Of a stretch of DNA of 15,965 nt, positions 7,617 through 14,516 are shown one piece after another. The notes beneath the pieces were generated by a model. That model did not search any database. It saw nothing but the letters and a program-made list of their open reading frames with translations, and was not told the DNA's origin. Every line of letters begins with the position of its first letter. Within the stretch, counting starts at the first letter, position 1. This DNA comes from Treponema sp. GTDB lineage: Bacteria; Spirochaetota; Spirochaetia; Treponematales; Breznakiellaceae. Position numbers and translations under genes: made by a program. The stretch spans positions 1 to 15,965 of the forward strand of contig JAISWN010000196.1 in NCBI GenBank assembly GCA_031271075.1. The letters run 5' to 3'.

Positions 7617-9305
7617 TTATTGGGCAAGAATAGAACTTGTCGTCCGGTATTTAAGGCGGAGGATGAATCTGATAAGTGTCATGGCCGTTAGAATGATAAC
7701 CACCAGAATTACGCTGAAAGCCGCCGCCGCCCCGATGCGCCCGCTTTCCACCTGGCTCATGATCTGGACGGTCATAAAATTCCACCGGGCGGATACCAGA
7801 AAGATAGCCGCGCTGATGGCGGTCATGCTCCGGACAAAGGCGAAAATAAGCCCGCTAAAGAACGCGGGAATCATCAGGGGCAGGGTAATCTTTCTAAAGG
7901 TAGTATTGCTGTCCGCACCCAGATCTACCGCCGCTTCCTCAATGCTGGGATCTATCTGCTTTAACACCGCGATGCCGCCCTGGATTCCCACCGGGATGTA
8001 GCGGAAAATAAAGTTCAGGAGAAGAATGGCCAGGGTTCCGGTCAGGTAGACAGGCGGCTGATTAAAAGCGAGGATATAGCCTATGCCGATGACCGTGCCG
8101 GGAACCGCGAAGCTGAGCATGCTGGCAAATTCCATGTACTTCCGACCCATGAAACGTTTCCGTACCACCAAAAAAGCTATTATCATGCCCAGGATGCCGC
8201 TTACAGGGGTGGACAGGCCCGCAATAACCAGAGTATCCAGCACCGCCCTGAAGCCTACCCGGAAAACATAGCGAAAATTATTGAAAGTAAGGGAATTATC
8301 ATTTCCCCAGGTTTTGGCGAAAGCCCCCCACAGTATAGTAATATAAACCAGGATTACCATGGCTGCCATAAGAGAGACCACGCAGAAGATAACCCACCGG
8401 GCAGCGGAACTTACAACCTGATTGGTGGAACCGGTTGGTTTTCCTGTAACGGTAATATACTGTTTCTTGCTGACCCAGTATTTTTCCAGCATATAGGCGG
8501 TAACCGAAGGGACAAGAAGCACGAAGGCCAGGGCCGCCCCCTTGGGAAGGTTATACATTCCGGTAATTTCAAGGTAAGCCTGGACCGAAAGAATGGGGAA
8601 ATTACTTCCCGCCAGGATAAGAGGATTGCCGAAGTCCGCAAGGGATTCCACGAACAGGATAAGGATGGAAGACCCTATTCCCGGTATTGCCAGGGGGAGG
8701 GTAACTTTTAAAAATATTTTAATCCGGTTGCCCCCCAAATCCATGGCGGCGTCTTCCAGAGTGGGATTGATAGATTCCAGCACTCCCCGCATGGTAATGT
8801 ACCCCACGGGAAAAAAGGTGAGGATCTGGGCGAAGAGGAGGCCCTTGAAACCGTAAATATTCGCCTGTCGCAATCCCAGGAGGGTAGAGGAGATAAGACC
8901 GTTATTGCCGAAAAGCATGATAATCGCCAGGGCGCCGATAAAGGGAGGGCTGATAATGGGAATGGTAGCAATGATATTAAAAAATTTTTTTCCCGGTATA
9001 TTCGCCCGCACCAGGGCATAGGCAAACACAAAGCCCACCAGGGTTCCCAACAGGGCGGTAAGCGCCCCCATAAGCAGGGAATTCCACAGGGCTCTCCGGT
9101 AATACCAGAAGCTGAAAGCCTCCCTGAAATTGGCAAGGGAAAAACCTTCCCGGGATCGGAAACTGACGATACCGATTCTGACAAGGGGATATACAATAAA
9201 CAGGGTAAGGCTGATGAGCAGCAGCAGGATTACCGCGAGAAGAAGGGGATCTTTAGCGAGCCGTTTAAATTCCCGCAAGGTTCCCGCGCCAAAAGTCTTT
9301 TTCAT
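7617..9305 (-). CDS. ABC importer permease with two fused membrane domains (AfuB/FbpB type)
   Basis: 562 residues from ATG 9305 with GGAGG four bases ahead. Two homologous membrane halves lie in one chain, each of about six segments and each with the EAA loop that docks the ATPase: residues 184-210 (EDAAMDLGG to LPLAIPG) and 456-481 (EEAAVDLGA to LPLMIPA). This fused layout and length are typical of the ferric/AfuB permease class in which one gene replaces two permease subunits. A hydrophilic linker around 278-302 joins the halves. It is the inner-membrane channel for the solute delivered by the product of 9424-10449 and powered by the ATPase at 6500-7602. No frameshift is seen. Substrate cannot be read from the permease; context favours a sugar phosphate or related anion over ferric iron. 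Confidence 0.93.
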   Translation of the reverse strand: MKKTFGAGTLREFKRLAKDPLLLAVILLLLISLTLFIVYPLVRIGIVSFRSREGFSLANFREAFSFWYYRRALWNSLLMGALTALLGTLVGFVFAYALVRANIPGKKFFNIIATIPIISPPFIGALAIIMLFGNNGLISSTLLGLRQANIYGFKGLLFAQILTFFPVGYITMRGVLESINPTLEDAAMDLGGNRIKIFLKVTLPLAIPGIGSSILILFVESLADFGNPLILAGSNFPILSVQAYLEITGMYNLPKGAALAFVLLVPSVTAYMLEKYWVSKKQYITVTGKPTGSTNQVVSSAARWVIFCVVSLMAAMVILVYITILWGAFAKTWGNDNSLTFNNFRYVFRVGFRAVLDTLVIAGLSTPVSGILGMIIAFLVVRKRFMGRKYMEFASMLSFAVPGTVIGIGYILAFNQPPVYLTGTLAILLLNFIFRYIPVGIQGGIAVLKQIDPSIEEAAVDLGADSNTTFRKITLPLMIPAFFSGLIFAFVRSMTAISAAIFLVSARWNFMTVQIMSQVESGRIGAAAAFSVILVVIILTAMTLIRFILRLKYRTTSSILAQ

Positions 9306-9322
9306 ACCGCCTCCTGTATACG

Positions 9323-9418
9323 CCGGGCAGGAACAACAGTAGAGTTGTTCAGAAACTTCAGTTTCTGTCGAACCAAAGGTTCGCCAACAACCGCAAAAAA
9401 GTGTTTGCTCCCGCCCGG
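9323..9418 (-). promoter_or_regulatory. Structured intergenic element: nested inverted repeats
   Basis: The 118-base gap between binding protein and permease genes is almost wholly self-complementary. CCGGGC (9323-9328) pairs with GCCCGG (9413-9418). GAACAAC (9331-9337) pairs with GTTGTTC (9344-9350). CAGAAAC (9350-9356) pairs with GTTTCTG (9361-9367) around a 4-base loop. CGAACC (9369-9374) pairs with GGTTCG (9378-9383) around AAA. GTTGTT (9344-9349) can instead pair with AACAAC (9386-9391), closing a three-way junction over the two inner hairpins. The two uses of 9344-9350 exclude each other. No U-run follows as in a terminator. Possible roles: protecting the binding-protein message, limiting read-through to the permease, or a dispersed palindromic repeat. 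Confidence 0.75.
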
Positions 9419-9423
9419 AAAAT

Positions 9424-10449
9424 TCATTTAGAGGTTAGAACCTGGTTTACCCAGCGGTCCACCAGGCGGGTGGTGTTTTCCGCATAGTAGGCCGTATTGT
9501 AGGAGACTACCTTCAGGCTGCTGAAAGGCGGCATACCGCGGCCCAGTTGGGCATCGGGGATAACAGGATAGAAGAAGGTGTTTTTTGCACTCAGGGTATC
9601 CTGGCCTTTCTTGCTTACCAGCCAGTCCACGAAGGTCTGGGCGGCTTCCAGGTTTTTTACCCCCTTGAGGATGGAAACCGCCGGGGCCTCGAAGCCCACG
9701 CCTTCGGCGGGGAATACCACTTCCACCGGGAAGCCCTGATCGATAAAGCTGAAAAAGGCCGGGGTAAACTGAATGCCTATGGCGCAGTCTCCCACCCCCA
9801 CCCCTTTGGAAGGCCCGGTTCCGGAGGAGGTATAGGTCTGAATATTTTTGTTCAGGGCCGCCATATAGGAATAGGCGGCTTCCTCCCCCATGATTTCAAT
9901 CAGGGAATATACCATTACCTTGGCGGTTCCCGCGCTTTGGGGAGTGGGCGCCTGGATAAGGCCCTTGTATACCGGATTTAAAAGGTCGGCCCAGGATCCG
10001 GGAACCGGAGCGCCGGCTTTGGAAAGGGCGTTGGTGTTGATCCCGAAGCAAAGGGGGTTCATGTAGAAACACCGCCAATATCCCTCGGCATCTTTGAAGA
10101 CCGCATCCAGACGGTCGAAGGCCGCCCCCTTGTACGAAATGGTAAGGCCCTGCTCCTTGGCGGCAATGTGATTATCGCTGGGGGCACCGAGCCACACATC
10201 CGCCTGGGGACGCCCCGCCTCGGCCTGTATCCGGGTTAGGGCCGGGCCGGAGGAAAGGTGTACCGCCTGCACCTTGATGCCCGTATCGGCGGTAAAGGCG
10301 TCTATAATCTTCTGGGCGTTTTCCTCGTCTACGCTTGCGTAGATGACCAGTTCCCTGGCCCCTCCGGACCCCGTGTTTTCCCTGGCGGCGCCGGCCCATG
10401 CCATTGACACGGTGAAGCACAGGGCCAATCCTAAGAATACTCTTTTCAT
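9424..10449 (-). CDS. Exported solute-binding protein of an AfuA/FbpA-type ABC importer
   Basis: The ATG at 10449 is preferred over one 81 bases upstream: it has GGAGGT four bases ahead and starts a good signal peptide (MKRVFLGLAL, likely cut after AWA at residue 19). The 341-residue length suits family 1 binding proteins. The mature protein opens ELVIYASVDEENAQKIIDAF, the first lobe of the ferric/AfuA class; ADVWLGAP follows, then a second lobe with GVGVGDCAIGIQ and GFEAPAVSILKG. A C-terminal AYYAEN contains paired tyrosines, but I cannot show that it matches the ferric-binding tyrosines. Family members bind iron(III), phosphonates or, for AfuA, hexose and heptose phosphates. Being downstream of transketolase and beside a DeoR regulator makes a sugar phosphate the better guess. 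Family secure; ligand inferred. Confidence 0.9.
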   Translation of the reverse strand: MKRVFLGLALCFTVSMAWAGAARENTGSGGARELVIYASVDEENAQKIIDAFTADTGIKVQAVHLSSGPALTRIQAEAGRPQADVWLGAPSDNHIAAKEQGLTISYKGAAFDRLDAVFKDAEGYWRCFYMNPLCFGINTNALSKAGAPVPGSWADLLNPVYKGLIQAPTPQSAGTAKVMVYSLIEIMGEEAAYSYMAALNKNIQTYTSSGTGPSKGVGVGDCAIGIQFTPAFFSFIDQGFPVEVVFPAEGVGFEAPAVSILKGVKNLEAAQTFVDWLVSKKGQDTLSAKNTFFYPVIPDAQLGRGMPPFSSLKVVSYNTAYYAENTTRLVDRWVNQVLTSK

Positions 10450-10485
10450 AAAGACCTCCAAAAAAATAGTTTTCTGTATTTGAAA

Positions 10486-10515
10486 TTGTTCCAAAATCCA
10501 AGCGGCTTGGAACAA
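10486..10515 (-). repeat. Perfect 9-bp inverted repeat before the binding-protein gene
   Basis: TTGTTCCAA (10486-10494) and TTGGAACAA (10507-10515) are perfect reverse complements around 12 bases. The sequence lies in the 82-base gap between the transketolase C-subunit stop and the binding-protein start. An alternative inner stem CCAAG/CTTGG (10498-10502 and 10506-10510) is possible. On the coding strand the right arm is followed by TTTC and, 17 bases later, a seven-T run, so a weak terminator or processing site is conceivable. It shares the GAACAA/TTGTTC motif with the element at 9323-9418. Confidence 0.7.
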
Positions 10516-10531
10516 TCCATTCCCCGGCAAA

Positions 10532-11503
10532 TCATAGTTGTAACAATGGGTTTTTCCCCGCCGCCAGCCTTTTCCCCGCCGCCGCGATATGGGCCGCGCC
10601 GATGCCGTATTTTTCCATGATGTAATCCAGGGATCCGTTTTCCCCGCAGGTATCCTTGAAACCGATACGGCAAAAGGGAAGGGCCAGGCGGTTTTCAGCC
10701 AGAACTTCCGCCACTGCCGAACCCAGGCCGTTCAGGATACTGTGGTTTTCCGCGGTCAGGACAGCGCCTGTTTCCCGGGCGGCGGCAAGCACCGCGCCTG
10801 AATCCAGGGGTTTAAGGGTAAACATATCCACCACCCGGGCGCTGATCCCTTCCCGCTCCAGCAGTTCCGCCGCCCGCAGCGCCTCGGGGACCATGATCGC
10901 CCCTTCGGCAAAGATGGTAAGATCCTTCCCTTCCCGGACAGTATGGGCTTTTCCAAGGGTAAAAGATGCGCCGGAATCGTAGATCAGGGTATTGGTCTTT
11001 CTTACCAGCCGGACATAGAACACCCCCGGGGTAAAGATAATTTGGGGCAGTATACCGGCCAGCATGACTTCGTCACTGGGGCTTACAATCGTAATGCCCG
11101 GCAGGGATCGCATAATTCCTGTGTCATCCAGGGCCATGTGGGTTCCGCCGTTAGCCGCGTTGGCCGCCCCGGGATCGGTCCCCAGGATTTTTATGTTTTG
11201 CCCGGCGTAGACGCCGGACATAAACACCTGATCGGTCATGCGGCGGCTCGCGAAACTGGCGAAGGAATGGATTACCGGTATCATTCCCATAGAGGAGAGC
11301 CCTCCGGCCACGCCGGTCATATTCGCTTCCTGTATGCCGCAGTCAAAGGCCCTGCCGGGAAATTCCTTTTTAAATTCAGAAAACCCCGAGGAGTTCATTA
11401 AATCCGCGTCCAGCACCACGATCCGGGGATCCTGGCGGGCCAGGGTTCTAAGGATGCCGCAATTCGCCTCCCGCAGTAAACGGGGACTGGTTTTGAAGAT
11501 CAT
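10532..11503 (-). CDS. Transketolase, C-terminal subunit
   Basis: 323 residues. The ATG at 11503 overlaps the N-subunit stop by four bases (ATGA) and has GGGAG seven bases ahead, so the two halves are translationally coupled. It carries the pyrimidine-binding domain of thiamine diphosphate enzymes: AFDCGIQEANMTGVAGGLS holds the conserved glutamate that activates the cofactor, followed by the substrate-side segment GGTHMALDDTGIMRSLPG. The C-terminal domain (KDLTIFAEGAIMVPEAL to the end) is also present. With the preceding gene it forms a split transketolase, which moves two-carbon units between ketose and aldose phosphates such as xylulose 5-phosphate, sedoheptulose 7-phosphate and fructose 6-phosphate. 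Length is normal for a stand-alone C-subunit. A ketoacid dehydrogenase beta subunit or DXP synthase is less likely given the partner. Confidence 0.92.
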   Translation of the reverse strand: MIFKTSPRLLREANCGILRTLARQDPRIVVLDADLMNSSGFSEFKKEFPGRAFDCGIQEANMTGVAGGLSSMGMIPVIHSFASFASRRMTDQVFMSGVYAGQNIKILGTDPGAANAANGGTHMALDDTGIMRSLPGITIVSPSDEVMLAGILPQIIFTPGVFYVRLVRKTNTLIYDSGASFTLGKAHTVREGKDLTIFAEGAIMVPEALRAAELLEREGISARVVDMFTLKPLDSGAVLAAARETGAVLTAENHSILNGLGSAVAEVLAENRLALPFCRIGFKDTCGENGSLDYIMEKYGIGAAHIAAAGKRLAAGKNPLLQL

Positions 11504-12355
11504 TCACACTCCCTTGCCAGCGCGTCAATACGGCCGCCGATCTCTTTCCGGGCTTCTTCCGCCTGTTCCGCCGAAATAGAAATGTGGTGAATATTCGGCT
11601 TTCCTTCGGTAAGACTCCAGCCCCTGCCCTTGACGGTGTCCAGAACGATCATGGAGGGCCTCTCCCTTTGTTCCCGGGTTTCAAGAACAGCGTCGTAGAT
11701 GGCTTCTACATCGTGGCCCGGAACGGTACACGCATGCCAGCCGAAGGCCTTGAACTTTTCCTCCAGGCTCCCCAGGGAGCAGACGGCGTCGGTATCCCCA
11801 TCCAACTGCTGATGGTTCCAGTCCACAAAGCCGACCAGGTTGTCCAGCCCGCGCTGGGCCGCGAAGAGGGCCATTTCCCAAACCTGGCCTTCGTCACATT
11901 CACCGTCCCCCAGGATCAGGTAGGCGCGGGCGCTGAGGTTTTTTATCTTCATACCCAGGGCAATGCCTGCCGCCAGGGAAGCGCCCTGGCCCAGGGAGCC
12001 GGTACTCATATCGATCCCCGGAGTTTCGCGCATATTACAATGGCCGGGAAGCCTGGTTCCATTGGCGTTTAGAGTTTTAAGCCATTCCAGGGGAAAGAAA
12101 TTCTTTAAAGCCAGGGCCGCGTACAAGGCCGGCCCGCAGTGGCCTTTGGAAAGCACTACCCGGTCCCGATCCTCCATCCCCGGCTCCGCCGGATTATACC
12201 GGAGAATCCGGCCGTAGAGGACGGCTACCAGTTCCGCCAGGGACAAGACTCCCCCCCGCGTGGCCTCCCCCGGAAGATGCCATGCTCAGGACGCTTTCCA
12301 GCCGTATCCGGGCGGCGAAAAGGTTCAGTATTTTCTTTTCTTTTCCGCTTAACAT
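11500..12355 (-). pseudogene. Transketolase, N-terminal subunit, with a one-base frameshift near its start
   Basis: The long frame starts only at a TTG at 12246 (SLAELVAVLYG), too late for the family. In another frame, ATG 12355, with GGAG seven bases ahead, encodes MLSGKEKKILNLFAARIRLE and then SVLSMASSGGGHAGG, the usual transketolase start, before running out of register at a run of seven G (12251-12257 on this strand). Removing one G gives GGHAGGVLSLAELVAVLYG and a 284-residue protein, normal for an N-subunit. The thiamine diphosphate motif is GDGECDEGQVWEMA followed by DWNHQQLDG. It partners the downstream C-subunit. As sequenced, only a fragment or a TTG-started, N-truncated form could be made; that form lacks the GGGHAGG segment near the cofactor. 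Sequencing error, recent mutation and slippage-based switching are all possible. Confidence 0.88.
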
Positions 12356-12375
12356 TGATTCTCCGCAAATATATT

Positions 12376-12396
12376 AAATACTGTCACTTTGTATTT
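12376..12396. promoter_or_regulatory. Candidate operator: inverted repeat AAATAC-9-GTATTT
   Basis: AAATAC (12376-12381) and GTATTT (12391-12396) are perfect 6-base arms about 12-32 bases downstream of the predicted transketolase transcription start. A related palindrome ATACTGGTAT sits at 12420-12429, overlapping the edge of that promoter's -10 and spacer. ATACTG occurs in both, 42 bases apart, about four helical turns. The position suits repression by the adjacent DeoR-family regulator. This is inference from pattern and location only, in an A/T-rich region where short repeats can arise by chance. Confidence 0.4.
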
Positions 12397-12414
12397 TTTC
12401 CTGCTGCTGCCCTT

Positions 12415-12442
12415 ATTATATACTGGTATTTTCGCTTGTCAA
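12415..12442 (-). promoter_or_regulatory. Sigma-70-type promoter of the transketolase/ABC importer operon
   Basis: On the minus strand TTGACA (12442-12437) and TATAAT (12420-12415) are both perfect consensus hexamers separated by 16 bases. Transcription would start near 12408, leaving a leader of about 52 bases with the GGAG site before ATG 12355. No other promoter this good was seen further down, so all five genes may share it. Confidence 0.8.
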
Positions 12443-12474
12443 TAAGATTTTTTGTTGTTTATTATTTTTTGTTC

Positions 12475-12503
12475 TTGATTATTTTTCCATCCCCGAATAT
12501 AAT
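12475..12503 (+). promoter_or_regulatory. Promoter of the DeoR-family regulator, giving a probably leaderless message
   Basis: TTGATT (12475-12480), a 17-base spacer and TATAAT (12498-12503). The expected start point, seven bases past the -10, is A12511, the first base of the regulator's ATG. No ribosome site precedes that ATG. Two direct repeats ATTTTTTGTT lie upstream (12447-12456, 12464-12473). Confidence 0.65.
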
Positions 12504-12510
12504 CCGGCGC

Positions 12511-13326
12511 ATGGTTGCGGATGAAGAGAAGAGAAACGAAGAGAAACGCCCGGTCTTTGCGGAAGAGCGGAAACGGCAGATCCTGGAAATTATCCACAAA
12601 AACAAAAAGATTGTAGTTCCGGAGTTATGTACCTGTTTCGGGGTTTCCGCTTCCACTATCCGTAACGATCTGCGGGATTTAAAAGACGCAAACCTGATAA
12701 CCCGTACCCACGGGGGGGCGATCTCCAATTCAAAGGTCAGCCTTGAGCCTCTTCCCGAGGATAAACAGTCCCACATGTACCTTCAAAAGGCGGCTATAGC
12801 CCGGCAGGCCGCGGATCTGGTAGACAACGGGGATGTAATTGCCCTTTGCACGGGTACCAGTGTCATGGAACTGGCCCGGTCCTTGCTGGGAAAGAAAAAG
12901 CTTACGGTAGTGGTTAACGATATACGGATAGCCGGGTTCCTGGAACAGGAATCGGATTTCACCCTCCTTATGCTGGGGGGAATTATCCGCCGGGGTTTTC
13001 ACTATGTTAATATCCATGGAACTCCCCTGCCCAATATCAACATAGACAAGGCTTTTTTCTCCTGCAACGGGCTGAACGCCGCTATGGGCGCAACGGTGCC
13101 GGATTTTAATCTTGCCGCCGACACCGCGGAGTTGCTTTCCCTGGCTTCAGATGTTATCCTTCTTTGCGACAGTAGCAAGATAGGAACGGTAACCTTTGCC
13201 CAGATAGCTCCCCTGGAAAAAATTGATGTGGTTATTGTCGACAGCAACACCGATCCCCGGGACATACAGGATTTAAGGATATGCGACAACTGTCAGGTTA
13301 TTGTTGCCCCGGCCCTGCCGGTATAA
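12511..13326 (+). CDS. DeoR-family transcriptional regulator
   Basis: 271 residues from ATG 12511, the only usable start before the DNA-binding domain; the open frame upstream is low-complexity promoter DNA. Residues about 20-73 form the DeoR winged helix-turn-helix (RKRQILEII, then recognition helix VSASTIRNDLRDL, then LITRTHGGA). The rest is the DeoRC sensor domain, which in this family binds a phosphorylated sugar: DNGDVIALCTGTSVMELAR, VVVNDIRIA, LMLGGIIRRG, and DKAFFSCNGLNAAMG. It is divergent from the transketolase/ABC operon and upstream of the permease-deoC genes, so it plausibly controls both in response to a sugar phosphate. The intergenic palindromes at 12376-12396 and 12420-12429 are candidate sites. 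Family call firm; effector and targets inferred. Confidence 0.93.
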   Translation: MVADEEKRNEEKRPVFAEERKRQILEIIHKNKKIVVPELCTCFGVSASTIRNDLRDLKDANLITRTHGGAISNSKVSLEPLPEDKQSHMYLQKAAIARQAADLVDNGDVIALCTGTSVMELARSLLGKKKLTVVVNDIRIAGFLEQESDFTLLMLGGIIRRGFHYVNIHGTPLPNINIDKAFFSCNGLNAAMGATVPDFNLAADTAELLSLASDVILLCDSSKIGTVTFAQIAPLEKIDVVIVDSNTDPRDIQDLRICDNCQVIVAPALPV

Positions 13327-13337
13327 TTTTTTTGACG

Positions 13338-13369
13338 CGTCCTGAGCGGGGCCGCTGAAATTTGATATG
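13338..13369 (+). repeat. Isolated fragment matching the inside of deoC
   Basis: These 32 bases match deoC at 15429-15459: the first 25 bases are identical, then one extra T, then six or seven more identical bases. The deoC copy encodes Val83 to Met92, including catalytic Asp91. Similarity stops sharply on both sides. The extra T would put the fragment out of frame. It lies in the gap between the regulator stop and the permease ribosome site, and looks like the remnant of a lost deoC copy or a recombination scar. Confidence 0.85.
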
Positions 13370-13391
13370 CTTCCCTCAAAAGGAGACGATC

Positions 13392-14516
13392 ATGATCCTG
13401 TCGATATGGCTCTTTCTGCTTGCGGTCTTTTTTGTGGTGGTGAACGGGGCAACCCAGCTTTTTTACGCCCAGTCCCTGGGCTATAAGCTCAAGCCGACCG
13501 GTCTTGCCTATTTTGTGGGCGCTATCGGCAACCTTCTTACCGGCTCCGTGGTCCCCATTTCCGGCCAGGCGGAGACTATCACCATGTCGGGGCTTATCAA
13601 GAACCTCAACGTGCGGGTCGCGGCCCTGCTCATAGCCTCGGCGGTGGGGATCTTCCTGGGCGTTACGGGGCTCCTCTCCCGGATCGTGGAATTCTCCGGT
13701 ACCACCGTCATCTCCGGCATGATGGCCGGGGTGGGTCTGATCCTGGCAAGCGTGGGCGTTTCCCTGGCCAGGCAGGAGATCAGAACCGGGGTCATTTCGA
13801 TACTCAGCGCGGTGGCCGTGTGGATACTTTCCCACGACGTGGTCTACACCATCGCCGCCTCGGTTTTTCTCTCCTCCCTTGACTACTGCCTCCTGCAGAA
13901 ACGGCGGGTAAGCCTTGAGGATGTGGCGAAAGAAGCGGGGATTGAGGCGGAGTCTACCAACTGGAAATTCTGGACAAAGGAATACTGGGCGGATTTTAAG
14001 CTCATCAGGCCCCGCTTCACCCTTGGCGCGGTCATGGGCGGCCTGGGTTTCATCTGCCTGAACATCGGCTCCAATATTTCCTTCGGAAACATCACCGCCT
14101 CCATTGCCGGGGTGGAACCGAAACTCAACGCCCTTTCCTGCATCAATTCCCTGGCGGATATCCCGTCGGTACTGCTGGGCGGCATGCCGATAGAGGCGAT
14201 CATATCGGGAACCGCCGGAGCGCCCTGGCCCGTGGCGGCGGGAGTTGCCATGATGGCCGTCTCCGGGGCCCTGCTCCTTACGGGCCTCATGACCAAGATA
14301 GGCAGGTATGTTCCTTCCCAGTCTATCGCGGGGTTCCTCCTGATTATCGGGTTTTCCCTTACCCTGGTTCCCAATCTGAACGCGGTGGCCGCTTCCGAAT
14401 CTCCCCTGGAGGGCATTGTGGCGGCCAGTGTTACCATGCTTACCAACAACGCCTTTATCGGCATGGTGGCGGGGGTCATCGTAAAAATTACGGGAAACCT
14501 TTTCGGGCTTGTCTGA
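13392..14516 (+). CDS. NCS2-like (UraA-fold) permease, probably for purines or related bases
   Basis: 374 residues from ATG 13392, chosen over an ATG 30 bases upstream because AAAAGGAG (13377-13385 region) precedes it and the hydrophobic N-terminus starts at once (MILSIWLFLLAVFFVVVNG). About ten to twelve membrane segments fill the chain, with one hydrophilic stretch near residues 170-205. NCS2-like elements include GSVVPISGQAETITMSGL, ISFGNITASIAGVEP, GGMPIEAIISGTAGAP and IGRYVPSQSIAGFLLIIGF. It is shorter than most NCS2 proteins (usually over 420 residues), and a SulP-like anion carrier of the same fold is the main alternative. The next gene, a phosphoribosyltransferase, starts on the last base of its stop (TGATG), the usual base uptake-and-trap pairing. 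Substrate is inferred. Confidence 0.75.
   Translation: MILSIWLFLLAVFFVVVNGATQLFYAQSLGYKLKPTGLAYFVGAIGNLLTGSVVPISGQAETITMSGLIKNLNVRVAALLIASAVGIFLGVTGLLSRIVEFSGTTVISGMMAGVGLILASVGVSLARQEIRTGVISILSAVAVWILSHDVVYTIAASVFLSSLDYCLLQKRRVSLEDVAKEAGIEAESTNWKFWTKEYWADFKLIRPRFTLGAVMGGLGFICLNIGSNISFGNITASIAGVEPKLNALSCINSLADIPSVLLGGMPIEAIISGTAGAPWPVAAGVAMMAVSGALLLTGLMTKIGRYVPSQSIAGFLLIIGFSLTLVPNLNAVAASESPLEGIVAASVTMLTNNAFIGMVAGVIVKITGNLFGLV

Noticed and set aside
12139..12510. N-terminal extension of the DeoR-family protein by 124 codons
   Set aside because: The extension crosses the transketolase gene and A/T-rich promoter DNA, gives a low-complexity hydrophobic stretch, and the family starts near ATG 12511.
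13309..13333. CCGG-5-CCGG hairpin followed by seven T as terminator of the DeoR gene
   Set aside because: The stem is only four base pairs and the T-run starts five bases after it; a TATAAT here (13322-13327) lacks a good -35 as well.
13293..13835. 180-codon minus-strand frame opposite the permease
   Set aside because: Composition (His, Gly, Asp, Lys rich) is typical of antisense shadows and no motif is visible.
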